In this document: in pieces, positions 22,910-31,615 of the stretch
How positions within the stretch are numbered: the first letter of the stretch is position 1
Layout of the letters: each line of letters begins with the position of its first letter
DNA from: Marinisporobacter sp.
Lineage (GTDB): Bacteria; Bacillota; Clostridia; Peptostreptococcales; Thermotaleaceae
DNA length: 44,088 nt
Direction: 5' to 3'
Assembly (NCBI GenBank): GCA_025210395.1
Contig: JAOARV010000061.1
Coordinates: 1 to 44,088, forward strand
Notes under the pieces: model-generated
Database searches by the model: none
What the model saw: only the letters and a program-made list of their open reading frames with translations
What the model was told of the DNA's origin: nothing
Position numbers and translations under genes: made by a program

Positions 22910-24434
22910 ATACGGTCAGGATACATTTCTTTTCATGGAGCTTTAAAATGTTTTCTAATTCTTCTCCTGTAAGGGTTTCTTTTTTGTATAGTTCATTGGC
23001 GATGCAGGATAGTAAGCTTTTATTGTTTTGTAAGGTATCCAATGAATCTTGATAGCATCCATCTATAATCCCTTTAATTTCTCCATCGATTAAAGGATAA
23101 CAATTTTTTATCAAATTTGGTTCAAATACACGGTTTTTTAAATTACTCATACCGTATTCACAAACCATCTGATAGGCAATGGAGTTTGCTTTTTCTAAAT
23201 CGTCCTTTGCACCTGTTGAAACTTCTCCAAAAATAATTTGTTCTGCGCATCTGCCACCTAACAAAACTTTTATCTTATTCTTTAGCTCATTGGTTGTAGT
23301 TAAATAACGATCTTCCTCAGGAGCATAGATCACATATCCTAAAGCTTGCCCCCTTGGAACGATAGATACTTTTGAAACCAAATCGCAATTTAGTATTTTT
23401 CCCATTAAAGCATGACCAGCTTCATGAAAAGATACCTTTCTTTTTTCCTTATCGAGAATAACAGCATTTTTCCTTTGAAGACCAGCGATAACCTTTTCGA
23501 TAGCTTCGTTAAATTCTAGAATGCCAATATCTTGTTTATTTCTCCTTACAGCTAGTATGGCAGCTTCATTAGCAATATTAGAAAGATGAGCTCCTGACAT
23601 GCCATGGGTTCTTTGGGCTAATGCTTTTATACTTACACTAGGAGCAATGGGTTTATTTTTAGTATGAACCAAAAGAATTTCTTCCCTTGCATGCAAATCA
23701 GGATTTCCAATAAACATGTGTCGATCAAATCTACCAGGCCTTAAAAGGGCTTCATCTAAAAGATCTAATCGGTTTGTAGCACCAATCACAAGGATTGTTT
23801 GTTCTGAATGAAAACCATCCATTTCTATGAGGAGTTGATTGAGTGTTTGATCTTTTTCATTATTACTTTCAGAAGTTCTCTTAGCACCAATGGCATCGAT
23901 CTCGTCTATGAATATGACACTGGGAGCAGCTTTTTTTGCTTTTTCAAAAAGGGTTCTTACTCTTTTAGCTCCTACACCCACGTATTTTTCAACGAATTCA
24001 GAACCACTAGTAGGAAAAAAACTAGAGTCAGTTTCCCCAGCAAGAGCTTGAGCAAGGAGCGTTTTTCCTGTTCCAGGAGGACCATAAAATAACATTCCCT
24101 TAGGAATGGTAGCTCCCATTTTCTGATATTTGCTAGGATTCTTAATGAAATCAATGATTTCAAACAATTCTTCCTTTACTTCATCAAGACCAGCAACATC
24201 ATTGAAACGAACAGAAGGTTTATTGGTATTGTTATTTTGTTTATCATCTTTCTCCATTTTGATATGAACAGGTTCTAATTGAGGAGCTTTTTCTAATTTC
24301 ATGCAGTAGATAAATACTCCCACACATAAAAAAATCAGAAAAAGTCTGTGCGTATTGTGTAGAGGCATAGGGATTATGATTCTACTAAATACATTTTGAG
24401 TAATAAGTATACCGATCATTAGAACAAAGCTCAA
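22908..24434 (-). CDS. FtsH-like AAA+ zinc metalloprotease, short form
   Basis: About 508 residues: membrane helix near the N-terminus (residues about 28-45), then AAA+ domain with Walker A GPPGTGKT, Walker B VIFIDEIDA, the ATNRLDLLDEALLRPGRFDR second region of homology, then the M41 peptidase HEAGH zinc motif and the third-ligand segment (EVSTGAKDDLEKAN). Housekeeping FtsH is about 640 residues with two membrane helices and a periplasmic domain, which is short here. The start is unclear: TTG at 24434 has no ribosome site, while AAGAAGGTG (24473-24480, complement) precedes an ATG (24471-24469) that is out of frame and stops after six codons. A frameshift near the start, or a rare ATC start at 24464, would join the good site to this frame and add a hydrophobic YFFILLS segment. 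It is likely a secondary membrane protease; the start should be treated as open. Confidence 0.85.
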   Translation of the reverse strand: MSFVLMIGILITQNVFSRIIIPMPLHNTHRLFLIFLCVGVFIYCMKLEKAPQLEPVHIKMEKDDKQNNNTNKPSVRFNDVAGLDEVKEELFEIIDFIKNPSKYQKMGATIPKGMLFYGPPGTGKTLLAQALAGETDSSFFPTSGSEFVEKYVGVGAKRVRTLFEKAKKAAPSVIFIDEIDAIGAKRTSESNNEKDQTLNQLLIEMDGFHSEQTILVIGATNRLDLLDEALLRPGRFDRHMFIGNPDLHAREEILLVHTKNKPIAPSVSIKALAQRTHGMSGAHLSNIANEAAILAVRRNKQDIGILEFNEAIEKVIAGLQRKNAVILDKEKRKVSFHEAGHALMGKILNCDLVSKVSIVPRGQALGYVIYAPEEDRYLTTTNELKNKIKVLLGGRCAEQIIFGEVSTGAKDDLEKANSIAYQMVCEYGMSNLKNRVFEPNLIKNCYPLIDGEIKGIIDGCYQDSLDTLQNNKSLLSCIANELYKKETLTGEELENILKLHEKKCILTV

Positions 24435-24669
24435 AAGAATGAAAAAATATTTTTTATTTGAGATAGTTCATCACCTTCTTCCTAGATTCTTTATCATTAG
24501 TTTTCCCAAGAAAGTAGAGAAAATATTAATAAAATCAATAAATTTTTAATAGAAAATAAGATATCAGAAAAAAAATTCTACAATGTAAAAGGAAAAATAA
24601 TACAAATATAGAATGTATATCCGTATATAAAAATGAAAATATTCAGAATAAAAAGAAAATGGAATGAAA

Positions 24670-24684
24670 TGGGACATCATTTGC
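24670..24684 (+). promoter_or_regulatory. Candidate sigma-54 promoter of the DUF3798 transporter operon
   Basis: TGGGACATCATTTGC has GG (24671-24672) and GC (24683-24684) ten bases apart and a good TTTGCA -12; the -24 is TGGGAC rather than TGGCAC. It lies 86 bases before the lipoprotein start. No GTTGC-N6-GCAAC palindromes occur upstream. The gap 24435-24755 contains no gene and is otherwise plain AT-rich sequence. Confidence 0.55.
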
Positions 24685-24770
24685 ATAGTAATAATTAGAT
24701 TAAAGTGTTTTATAGAAAAAAGAAATGATTATTCTTTTTTCTTAAAAATAAAAAAATGGGAGGAATTTTA

Positions 24771-25925
24771 ATGTTGAAAAAATTTTTATCAGTTCTTTTG
24801 ATGCTAATGCTGTTAGTAAGTCTTGCAGCTTGTGGTCAGCAAACAGCGTCAGAAGAGCCAGCAGCAACAGAAACTTCTGGAGAAAATTGGAAGATTGGAG
24901 TTTTGACAGGGACTGTTTCGCAAAACGAGGAAGAGTATAGAGCAGCTCAAAATGTGTTAGAAAAATATGGAGAAGAGCATGTTGTTTTGATGACTTATCC
25001 TGATAAATTTATGGATGAGCAAGAAACAACTATAGCGAATGTTGTAAGTATGGCATCTGATCCTGATGTTAAAGCCATTATTATTGTTCAAGCTGTTCCT
25101 GGTGTTTCAGCAGCTATTGATAAAGCAAGAGAAATAAGAGATGATATTCTATTCGTATGTGGTGTTCCTGGAGAAGATCCAAAGATGATTGCATCAAAGG
25201 CAGATGTTGTATTTGCTATGGATGAATTATCTATGGGACGTACTTTGCCTGAGCAGGCGAAGAAACAAGGAGCAACTAAGTTTGTTCATTATTCATTCCC
25301 AAGACATATGTCGTACGCACTTCTTTCTGCAAGACGTAATTTACTTAAAGAAAATTGTGAAAAATTAGGACTAGAGTTTATTGATGCAACAGCTCCAGAT
25401 CCAACGGGTGATGCAGGGGTATCAGGAGCACAACAATTTATCTTAGAAGATGTTCCAAGAAAAGTTGAACAATATGGAAAGAATACAGCATTCTTTAGCA
25501 CAAACTGCTCTATGCAAGTACCCCTTATTAAAGCTGCTTTAGATGAAGGCGCAATTTATCCTCAACCTTGCTGTCCTTCTCCATACCATGGATTCCCTTC
25601 AGCATTAGGAATTAAGATTCCTGAAGATAAGAAAGGCGATATTGATTTTGTTGTCAATCAAATCACAGAAAAGGTAGCAGAAAAGAATGGTACAGGAAGA
25701 TTTTCTACTTGGCCAGTACCTTGTGCTATGATGTTTGTTGAAGCAGGAGCAGAATATGCAAAAGCATATATTGATGGAGAAACAAATGGAAAATTAGATA
25801 TGGATCAAATAAATGCAAAATTCAAAGCATATGCAAAAACAGATGTTACTTTAGCGCCATTAGAAGAAAATGGGCAAAAATATGATAATTATTTGATGGT
25901 ATTGATGGATTTCTTAAACTTCTAA
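24771..25925 (+). CDS. DUF3798 substrate-binding lipoprotein
   Basis: A 384-residue exported lipoprotein. ATG 24771 is chosen since GGGAGG lies before it (the upstream ATG 24756 overlaps that site). The signal peptide ends in the lipobox LAAC (Cys22 lipidated). The mature part begins with IGVLTGTVSQNEEEYRAAQ and continues with a periplasmic-binding-type alpha/beta fold (SDPDVKAIIIVQAVPG). This matches the DUF3798 family, which lies beside sugar/nucleoside-type ABC importers, as in this locus. Ligand is not known. A hairpin after the gene probably lets it be made in excess over the ATPase and permeases downstream. Confidence 0.85.
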   Translation: MLKKFLSVLLMLMLLVSLAACGQQTASEEPAATETSGENWKIGVLTGTVSQNEEEYRAAQNVLEKYGEEHVVLMTYPDKFMDEQETTIANVVSMASDPDVKAIIIVQAVPGVSAAIDKAREIRDDILFVCGVPGEDPKMIASKADVVFAMDELSMGRTLPEQAKKQGATKFVHYSFPRHMSYALLSARRNLLKENCEKLGLEFIDATAPDPTGDAGVSGAQQFILEDVPRKVEQYGKNTAFFSTNCSMQVPLIKAALDEGAIYPQPCCPSPYHGFPSALGIKIPEDKKGDIDFVVNQITEKVAEKNGTGRFSTWPVPCAMMFVEAGAEYAKAYIDGETNGKLDMDQINAKFKAYAKTDVTLAPLEENGQKYDNYLMVLMDFLNF

Positions 25926-25962
25926 TGAGAGGATTCTTTATACCATACATAAATACTAAAAT

Positions 25963-25985
25963 AAGGTTGCCGTATAGGCAGCCTT
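25963..25985 (+). terminator. Hairpin between binding protein and ABC ATPase genes
   Basis: AAGGTTGCC (25963-25971) / GGCAGCCTT (25977-25985) with one G-U pair and loop GTATA, and no T-run. Likely a partial terminator or mRNA stabiliser. Downstream, GTTCA (26044-26048) and TGAAC (26063-26067) form the ends of an imperfect palindrome of unknown meaning. Confidence 0.5.
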
Positions 25986-26121
25986 ACATTTTATAAGAAG
26001 ATAGGTAAAAAATGGATAAAAAAATCTAAAATGATTATTTTGTGTTCATTGTATATACTATGTGAACGTCTTTATTAGTGTTTAGTTACGAGCATAGTGA
26101 AATCCTTAAGGTGGTGGAAAA

Positions 26122-27729
26122 ATGACTTCAGAATATGTCCTTCAGATGAAGGGGATAAAAAAAGAATACTTTGGAAATCAAGTATTAAAAGGGGTTAGTC
26201 TTTCGGTAAAACCTGGAGAGATTCATGCATTATTAGGAGAAAATGGTGCTGGAAAATCAACCCTTATGAATATATTATTTGGTATGCCTGTGATTCATTC
26301 TACAGGAGGATTTGAGGGAGAGGTTGTTATTAATGAGGAAGTAGTAAATGTAAAATCTCCGAAAGAAGCTATGAGTATAGGGATTGGTATGGTTCATCAA
26401 GAGTTTATGCTAGTTCCAGGTTTTACCCTAACAGAAAATATAAAATTAAATAGAGAAATCACAAAGGGAAATCCTTTTAGTAAATTATTGGGAGAGCGTT
26501 TAAATATTTTAAACTACAAGCAAATGAATAAGGATGCAAGAAAATCATTAGATACCCTTGAGATCAATATAGATGAGTGGGCAAAGGTAGAAGGATTACC
26601 TGTGGGATATATGCAATTTGTAGAAATTGCAAGGGAAATTGATAAAAGTAATGTAAAGCTTTTAGTTTTTGATGAGCCTACTGCTGTTTTAACAGAGAGT
26701 GAAGCAGACAATCTTATTGTAGCCATGAAAAAAATAGCGGCTTCAGGAATCGCTATTCTTTTTATTACCCACAGATTAGATGAAGTAATAGAGGCAGCAG
26801 ATCATATAACTATTTTGAGAGATGGAGAATTAGTTGCAACACGAAAAAAAGAAGAAACAAATGTAGGAGAACTTGCAGAACTTATGGTAGGTAGGAAAAT
26901 AGAAGTCACGAATAAATCAGAAGATGAAAATGAAAAAAATAACACTAACGAAAATATTCTTACTATGAAGAATTTTAGGGTAGATATGCCAGGAGAAGAA
27001 GTAAAAGAAATTGATTTGGAGATTAAAAAGGGAGAAATATTAGGGATAGGGGGTCTTGCTGGACAGGGTAAAATAGGAATTTCTAATGGAATTATGGGAC
27101 TTTATGAATCTAGTGGAGAAGTTTATTTAAAAGGAGAAAAACTAAAATTAAATGATACACGTTATGCCCTTAAAAGTGGATTAGCATTTGTTTCTGAGGA
27201 TAGAAGGGGGATAGGTCTTCTTTTAGATTCTTCTATTGAACAGAATATAGCAATAACAACTATGCAGGTGAAAGGAAAGTTTCTAAAGAAAATTGCATTT
27301 TTTGACCAAATGGATAGCAAAAAAATTCGAGAACATGCTTTAAAAATGATAAGGGATTTAGACATAAGATGTACAGGGCCTACCCAGATAACAAGAAGAC
27401 TTAGTGGAGGAAATCAGCAAAAGGTTTGTATTGCAAGAGCATTAACATTAGAGCCAGATATTCTATTTGTTTCAGAGCCAACTAGAGGGATAGATATTGG
27501 AGCGAAAAAGTTAGTATTGGATGTATTAGTAAAATTAAATAAAGAGCTTGGAATGACTATTATCATGACATCTAGTGAGTTAGCAGAGCTAAGGGCTATT
27601 TGTGATAGGATTGCTATTATCTCAGAAGGAGAAGTAGAAGGAATTCTTAGTCCTTTTGCAAGTGATAGAGACTTTGGTTTAATGATGGCTGGCGAATACC
27701 GTAAAATGCATAGGAAGGAGGCTTTATAA
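26122..27729 (+). CDS. Double-domain ABC transporter ATPase (sugar/nucleoside importer type)
   Basis: A 535-residue protein with two nucleotide-binding domains. N-half: Walker A GENGAGKST (about residue 39), Walker B LLVFDEPTAVLT, H-loop (FITHRLDE); its signature is divergent (LPVGYMQFVEIAREI). C-half from about 285: degenerate Walker A GLAGQGKIG, canonical signature LSGGNQQKVCIARAL and Walker B ILFVSEPTRGIDIG. This asymmetric layout is usual for the RbsA/MglA and BMP-associated importers. Start ATG 26122 follows AAGGTGGTGG. The stop codon abuts the next gene (ATG 27730), so ATPase and permeases are translationally coupled. Substrate unknown. Confidence 0.9.
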   Translation: MTSEYVLQMKGIKKEYFGNQVLKGVSLSVKPGEIHALLGENGAGKSTLMNILFGMPVIHSTGGFEGEVVINEEVVNVKSPKEAMSIGIGMVHQEFMLVPGFTLTENIKLNREITKGNPFSKLLGERLNILNYKQMNKDARKSLDTLEINIDEWAKVEGLPVGYMQFVEIAREIDKSNVKLLVFDEPTAVLTESEADNLIVAMKKIAASGIAILFITHRLDEVIEAADHITILRDGELVATRKKEETNVGELAELMVGRKIEVTNKSEDENEKNNTNENILTMKNFRVDMPGEEVKEIDLEIKKGEILGIGGLAGQGKIGISNGIMGLYESSGEVYLKGEKLKLNDTRYALKSGLAFVSEDRRGIGLLLDSSIEQNIAITTMQVKGKFLKKIAFFDQMDSKKIREHALKMIRDLDIRCTGPTQITRRLSGGNQQKVCIARALTLEPDILFVSEPTRGIDIGAKKLVLDVLVKLNKELGMTIIMTSSELAELRAICDRIAIISEGEVEGILSPFASDRDFGLMMAGEYRKMHRKEAL

Positions 27730-28770
27730 ATGAACGAATCTATTAGAAAATTTTCAAATAAAGTGGGGCTTCCAAGGATCATTATAAGTTCTTTTTTTAT
27801 ATTACTTTTTGTAGTGGCATTAATATTAAGGTTACCAATAGCTAGTTTAATATCTGATAGTATTAGAAGATTTGGCATGTATGGCATATTGGTATTGGCC
27901 ATGGTACCAGCAATACAATCAGGGATTGGTCCAAATTTTGCACTTCCACTAGGAATTATTTGTGGTCTTTTAGGGGGGCTTATGAGTATTGAATTTGGTT
28001 TAACAGGGATTCAAAGTTTTTTTGGAGCATTAATAATTTCTTTACCATTTGCTATAGTGGTTGGATGGGGGTATGGAATCCTTCTTAATAAGATAAAGGG
28101 ATCAGAAATGCTCGTTGCAACCTATACAGGATTTTCAATTGTTTCTTTTATGAGTATTATGTGGATATTACTTCCCTTTCATCATCCTGAAATGGTTTGG
28201 CCAATAGGAAATGGACTTAGGGTAACTATTTCATTAGATTCAACTTTTGGACAAATATTAAATGATTTTTGTGCTTTTCCTATTTTAGGGGTGAATATTC
28301 CTACAGGATTATTACTGTTTTTCTTTGGCTGTTGTTTCCTTGTTTGGCTCTTTTCAAGAAGTAAGCTAGGAACTGCAATGAAAGCTGCAGGAGATAACCC
28401 TAAATTTGCTTTGGCTTCAGGAATTAATGTAGATGGATGCAGAATTGTTGGTACTGTTCTTTCTACTGTATTAGGAGCTGTTGGGATACTTGTATATGCC
28501 CAAAGCTATGGTTTTATCCAATTGTATCAAGCACCTCTTATGATGGCATTTCCAGCAGTTGCATCTATATTAATTGGTGGTGCATCAGCTACGCGTGCAA
28601 AAATATCCCATGTTATTTTAGGTGCTTTCTTATTTCAAGGCCTTTTAACTGTTGCTCTCCCTGTTGCAAATGAGATTGTAAGCGAAGGAAATTTATCAGA
28701 AGTGCTTAGAATGATCGTACAAAATGGGATTATTCTTTATGCATTAACAAAAGTAGGGGGGGAGAGATAA
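27730..28770 (+). CDS. ABC transporter permease, subunit 1
   Basis: A 346-residue inner-membrane protein with about 8-9 helices, of the branched-chain/ribose type permease family (BPD_transp_2). The C-terminal ILIGGASATRAKISHVILGAFLFQ segment and the cytosolic coupling region (GDNPKFALASGINVDGCRIVGTVLS) are the family's conserved parts. It starts directly at the ATPase stop codon, and the second permease begins two bases after its own stop. It works with the next gene's product as a heterodimeric channel for the ligand of the DUF3798 lipoprotein. Confidence 0.88.
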   Translation: MNESIRKFSNKVGLPRIIISSFFILLFVVALILRLPIASLISDSIRRFGMYGILVLAMVPAIQSGIGPNFALPLGIICGLLGGLMSIEFGLTGIQSFFGALIISLPFAIVVGWGYGILLNKIKGSEMLVATYTGFSIVSFMSIMWILLPFHHPEMVWPIGNGLRVTISLDSTFGQILNDFCAFPILGVNIPTGLLLFFFGCCFLVWLFSRSKLGTAMKAAGDNPKFALASGINVDGCRIVGTVLSTVLGAVGILVYAQSYGFIQLYQAPLMMAFPAVASILIGGASATRAKISHVILGAFLFQGLLTVALPVANEIVSEGNLSEVLRMIVQNGIILYALTKVGGER

Positions 28771-28772
28771 AT

Positions 28773-30077
28773 ATGACAGAAATGAGTAATGCAAAATCAC
28801 AAAAGAAAAATGCATCTTTTGATATAAAGGGTTTTTTAATTAACCACAGTGTGACTATATTATTTGTGATTATATGTTTAATAGGTATTAAACTCTCTAA
28901 GTTACCATTATTTTTTATAGGAAATGAACTGATTACAAGACTGACGAGAAATTCGTTTTTAGTATTATCATTGATTATTCCAGTACTAGCAGGAATGGGG
29001 CTAAACTTTGGGATTACTATTGGGGCAATGGCTGGACAAATAGCTATTATTACAATCACTCACTTTGGAATAACAGGAATGAAAGGCTTTTTATTGTGTG
29101 CTTTGTTAGCAGCACCCATTGCCATACTTTTTGGTAATTTAACAGGAAAGCTACTCAATAAAACAAAAGGGCAAGAAATGATTGCAAGTATGATTGCGGG
29201 ATTCTTTGCCAATGGGATTTATCAGTTTATATTTTTATTTTCAATTGGGACGATTATCCCTATGAAAGATCCTGTTATGGTTTTAAATAGCGGTATAGGA
29301 ATAAGGAATACTATTGACTTATCAAGAAATGTTGGGATTAAATATGCATTAGATAATATTTTGAAATTACCTGCTTTTCATGTGTTTTTAGTAGTAGCCA
29401 TTTTTACAATATTGATCTATTCATTGTTTAGAATGAATAAAGTTAATCATAAAAAAGAAAATTTTTTAACTGGAAAATATGTAATCACTATTTTCACTTG
29501 TTTAGTTGTCATGGTCATAAGTTGTATGATTATTTTTTATAGCAATTATCTTCCAAAGGAGCTGAAAATGTTTAAAAACATAAAGCTACCGATTATAACA
29601 TGTATGGTTGTTGCAGCTTTATGCTTATTTAATGTATTAATTGTGAAAACAAAATTAGGGCAAGATTTTAGAACTGTAGGACAAGATAAACATATAGCGA
29701 AGGTTTCTGGAATCAATGTGGATCAGGTTAGAATTATTGCTATTACGCTATCTACTTTACTAGCTGCGTGGGGACAAATGATTTTCCTTCAAAATATTGG
29801 TACTCTTAATACCTATGGAAGTCATGTGCAAATTGCTACCTTTTCAATTGCAGCTCTTCTAATTGGTGGAGCATCTGTATCGAGGGCAACTATTGGGCAA
29901 GCACTTCTTGGTACGGTATTGTTTCACACCTTGTTTATTGTTTCGCCAAAGGCTGGGAAAAATTTATTTGGAGATGCACAAATCGGAGAATTTTTTAGAG
30001 CTTTTGTTGCCTATGGTGTTATTGGCCTTTCCTTAGGTCTTCATGCATGGAAAAAGCGTATACAATTAAAAAAATAA
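28773..30077 (+). CDS. ABC transporter permease, subunit 2
   Basis: A 434-residue paralogue of the previous permease with the same coupling region (QDKHIAKVSGINVDQVRIIAITLS) and the same LLIGGASVSRATIGQALLG motif near the C-terminus. It is about 90 residues longer because of an inserted loop and helix pair at about 210-275. Start ATG 28773 lies behind GGGGGGGAG within the end of the previous gene. It is the last gene of the operon. The infC promoter starts 18 bases after the stop, and no clear terminator separates them. Confidence 0.88.
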   Translation: MTEMSNAKSQKKNASFDIKGFLINHSVTILFVIICLIGIKLSKLPLFFIGNELITRLTRNSFLVLSLIIPVLAGMGLNFGITIGAMAGQIAIITITHFGITGMKGFLLCALLAAPIAILFGNLTGKLLNKTKGQEMIASMIAGFFANGIYQFIFLFSIGTIIPMKDPVMVLNSGIGIRNTIDLSRNVGIKYALDNILKLPAFHVFLVVAIFTILIYSLFRMNKVNHKKENFLTGKYVITIFTCLVVMVISCMIIFYSNYLPKELKMFKNIKLPIITCMVVAALCLFNVLIVKTKLGQDFRTVGQDKHIAKVSGINVDQVRIIAITLSTLLAAWGQMIFLQNIGTLNTYGSHVQIATFSIAALLIGGASVSRATIGQALLGTVLFHTLFIVSPKAGKNLFGDAQIGEFFRAFVAYGVIGLSLGLHAWKKRIQLKK

Positions 30078-30095
30078 ATAAAGTGATAAAAAGCG

Positions 30096-30124
30096 TTGAC
30101 AATATAAAATTTTAGTGATAAACT
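30096..30124 (+). promoter_or_regulatory. Promoter of infC-rpmI-rplT
   Basis: TTGACA (30096-30101), 17-base spacer, TAAACT (30119-30124). Confidence 0.75.
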
Positions 30125-30130
30125 ATGCAA

Positions 30131-30275
30131 GTAATATCAAGCAGAAGATTTCCGCTTCTCACCTTACAACTAGGGTTCGTAGGGTTTATAGCTTAGTGAC
30201 TTGCTACATACATAAATGGTGCAAGGATTTTATTGGCTTGTGGAGCGGATGTGTTATGCATCCGCTTTTTAATTT
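30131..30275 (+). promoter_or_regulatory. infC operon leader with attenuator (L20-leader type)
   Basis: A leader of about 200 bases with several pairing segments (GCAGAAG…CTTCTC-like at 30140-30160) ends in the terminator AGCGGATG (30244-30251) / CATCCGCT (30259-30266) followed by TTTT. In low-GC Gram-positive bacteria ribosomal protein L20 binds such a leader and promotes termination, giving feedback on infC-rpmI-rplT. Assigning it to that class is by position and layout. Confidence 0.7.
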
Positions 30276-30333
30276 TGTTATATATATTATTTATGTCTCT
30301 TTAGAGAGAATTAATTTTAGGAGGTGTCCAATC

Positions 30334-30843
30334 ATTAAAGAATTAGATATTAATGAAGCGATTAGGGACCGAGAAGTTAGACTGATTGATACGGATGGTG
30401 AACAGTTAGGTGTTGTTCCAGGAAGAAAAGCATTAGACATGGCTATGGAAAAGAGATTAGACTTAGTAAAAATAGCACCTCAGGCAAAACCACCTGTTTG
30501 CAAGATTATGGATTATGGAAAATATAAGTTTGAGCAAGCAAAGAAAGAAAAAGAAGCAAAGAAAAAACAAAAGGTAATCAATGTAAAGGAAGTTCGATTA
30601 AGTCTTAATATCGAACAACATGACTTAACTGTAAAAGCAAATAGAGCTATCTCATTCTTATCAAAGGGTGACAAAGTAAAAGTTACCTTAAGATTTAAAG
30701 GTAGAGAAATGGGTTATACAAAATTAGGATATGATGTTATGAAAAAATTTAGTGAGCTCATTTCAGAAGCTGGTACTATAGAGAAAAGACCAAATTTGGA
30801 AGGTAGGAGCATGACTATGTTCTTAACACCAAAGAATGCTTAG
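30334..30843 (+). CDS. infC: Translation initiation factor IF-3
   Basis: A 169-residue IF-3 with the N-terminal domain ([22 protein letters not shown]), lysine-rich linker (about 75-90) and C-terminal domain ([40 protein letters not shown]). It binds the 30S subunit and checks start codons. AGGAGGTG (30319-30326) is followed by ATC (30331) and ATT (30334) and no ATG/GTG/TTG; ATT at 7-base spacing is the likely start, as in Bacillus infC, where a non-standard start lets IF-3 limit its own synthesis. A long in-frame extension to 30115 would cover the leader and attenuator and is not real. Confidence 0.95.
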   Translation: MKELDINEAIRDREVRLIDTDGEQLGVVPGRKALDMAMEKRLDLVKIAPQAKPPVCKIMDYGKYKFEQAKKEKEAKKKQKVINVKEVRLSLNIEQHDLTVKANRAISFLSKGDKVKVTLRFKGREMGYTKLGYDVMKKFSELISEAGTIEKRPNLEGRSMTMFLTPKNA

Positions 30844-30866
30844 ATGATAGAGGGGAGGAAATAATC

Positions 30867-31064
30867 ATGCCAAAAATGAAAACACATCGAGGAGCAGCAA
30901 AGAGATTCAAAATAACAAAGAGTGGAAAAGTTAAAAGAGCAAAAGCTTTTAAAAGCCATATTTTAACTAAAAAGAGTCAAAAAAGAAAGAGAAACTTAAG
31001 AAAAGCTGCTATGATGCCAAAGGCTGAAGAGAGAAGAATAAAGAAAGTATTACCATACGCATAG
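30867..31064 (+). CDS. rpmI: Large ribosomal subunit protein bL35
   Basis: A 65-residue, very basic protein with the usual [15 protein letters not shown] start and [13 protein letters not shown] core. It is a structural part of the 50S subunit. Start ATG 30867 follows GAGGGGAGG. Located between infC and rplT as in most Firmicutes. Confidence 0.97.
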   Translation: MPKMKTHRGAAKRFKITKSGKVKRAKAFKSHILTKKSQKRKRNLRKAAMMPKAEERRIKKVLPYA

Positions 31065-31093
31065 AAATAGGAAGGTAAAGGAGGTAGAAAAAC

Positions 31094-31453
31094 ATGGCAA
31101 GAGTAAAAAAAGCAATGAATGCAAAAAAGAAACATAAAAAAATATTAAAACTTGCAAAAGGATTTTATGGAGCTAAAAGTAAGATTTTCAGAGCTGCAAA
31201 TCCAGCAGTAATGAGATCTTTAAGATCTGCATATATAGGAAGAAAGTTAAAGAAAAGAGATTTTAGAAAATTATGGATTGCAAGAATTAATGCTGCTGCA
31301 AGAATGAATGATATTTCATACAGCAGATTAATCAATGGATTAAAGCTAGCAGGAGTAGGAATCAACAGAAAAATGTTAGCTGAAATGGCAATTTATGATG
31401 AAAAAGGTTTTGCACAATTAGTAGATGTTGCAAAACAAAAATTGAATGCGTAA
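31094..31453 (+). CDS. rplT: Large ribosomal subunit protein bL20
   Basis: A 119-residue protein with [16 protein letters not shown] at the start, followed by the [18 protein letters not shown] and [16 protein letters not shown] segments. It takes part in early 50S assembly and, in related bacteria, represses this operon by binding the leader. Start ATG 31094 with AAAGGAGG. An intrinsic terminator follows directly. Confidence 0.97.
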   Translation: MARVKKAMNAKKKHKKILKLAKGFYGAKSKIFRAANPAVMRSLRSAYIGRKLKKRDFRKLWIARINAAARMNDISYSRLINGLKLAGVGINRKMLAEMAIYDEKGFAQLVDVAKQKLNA

Positions 31454-31484
31454 AAATAGACTCTATTGATGAGTCTATTTTTTT
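31454..31484 (+). terminator. Terminator of infC-rpmI-rplT
   Basis: AAATAGACTC (31454-31463) / GAGTCTATTT (31471-31480), loop TATTGAT, followed by further T. Confidence 0.9.
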
Positions 31485-31568
31485 AATAGTTTATTCATAT
31501 CCTTAGGACAATTTGTTTAAAATAATATGTAGAGGTTTACAACTTTTCTTTTAAAAATATTTTGTTAG

Positions 31569-31577
31569 TGCTATAAT
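31569..31577 (+). promoter_or_regulatory. Extended -10 promoter of ktrB
   Basis: TGCTATAAT (31569-31577), an extended -10 element without a good -35. A start near 31584 rules out the upstream in-frame ATG at 31580 as the ktrB start. Confidence 0.55.
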
Positions 31578-31615
31578 AAATGCATGAGAAAATGTGGAAG
31601 AATTTGGACAGGGGG

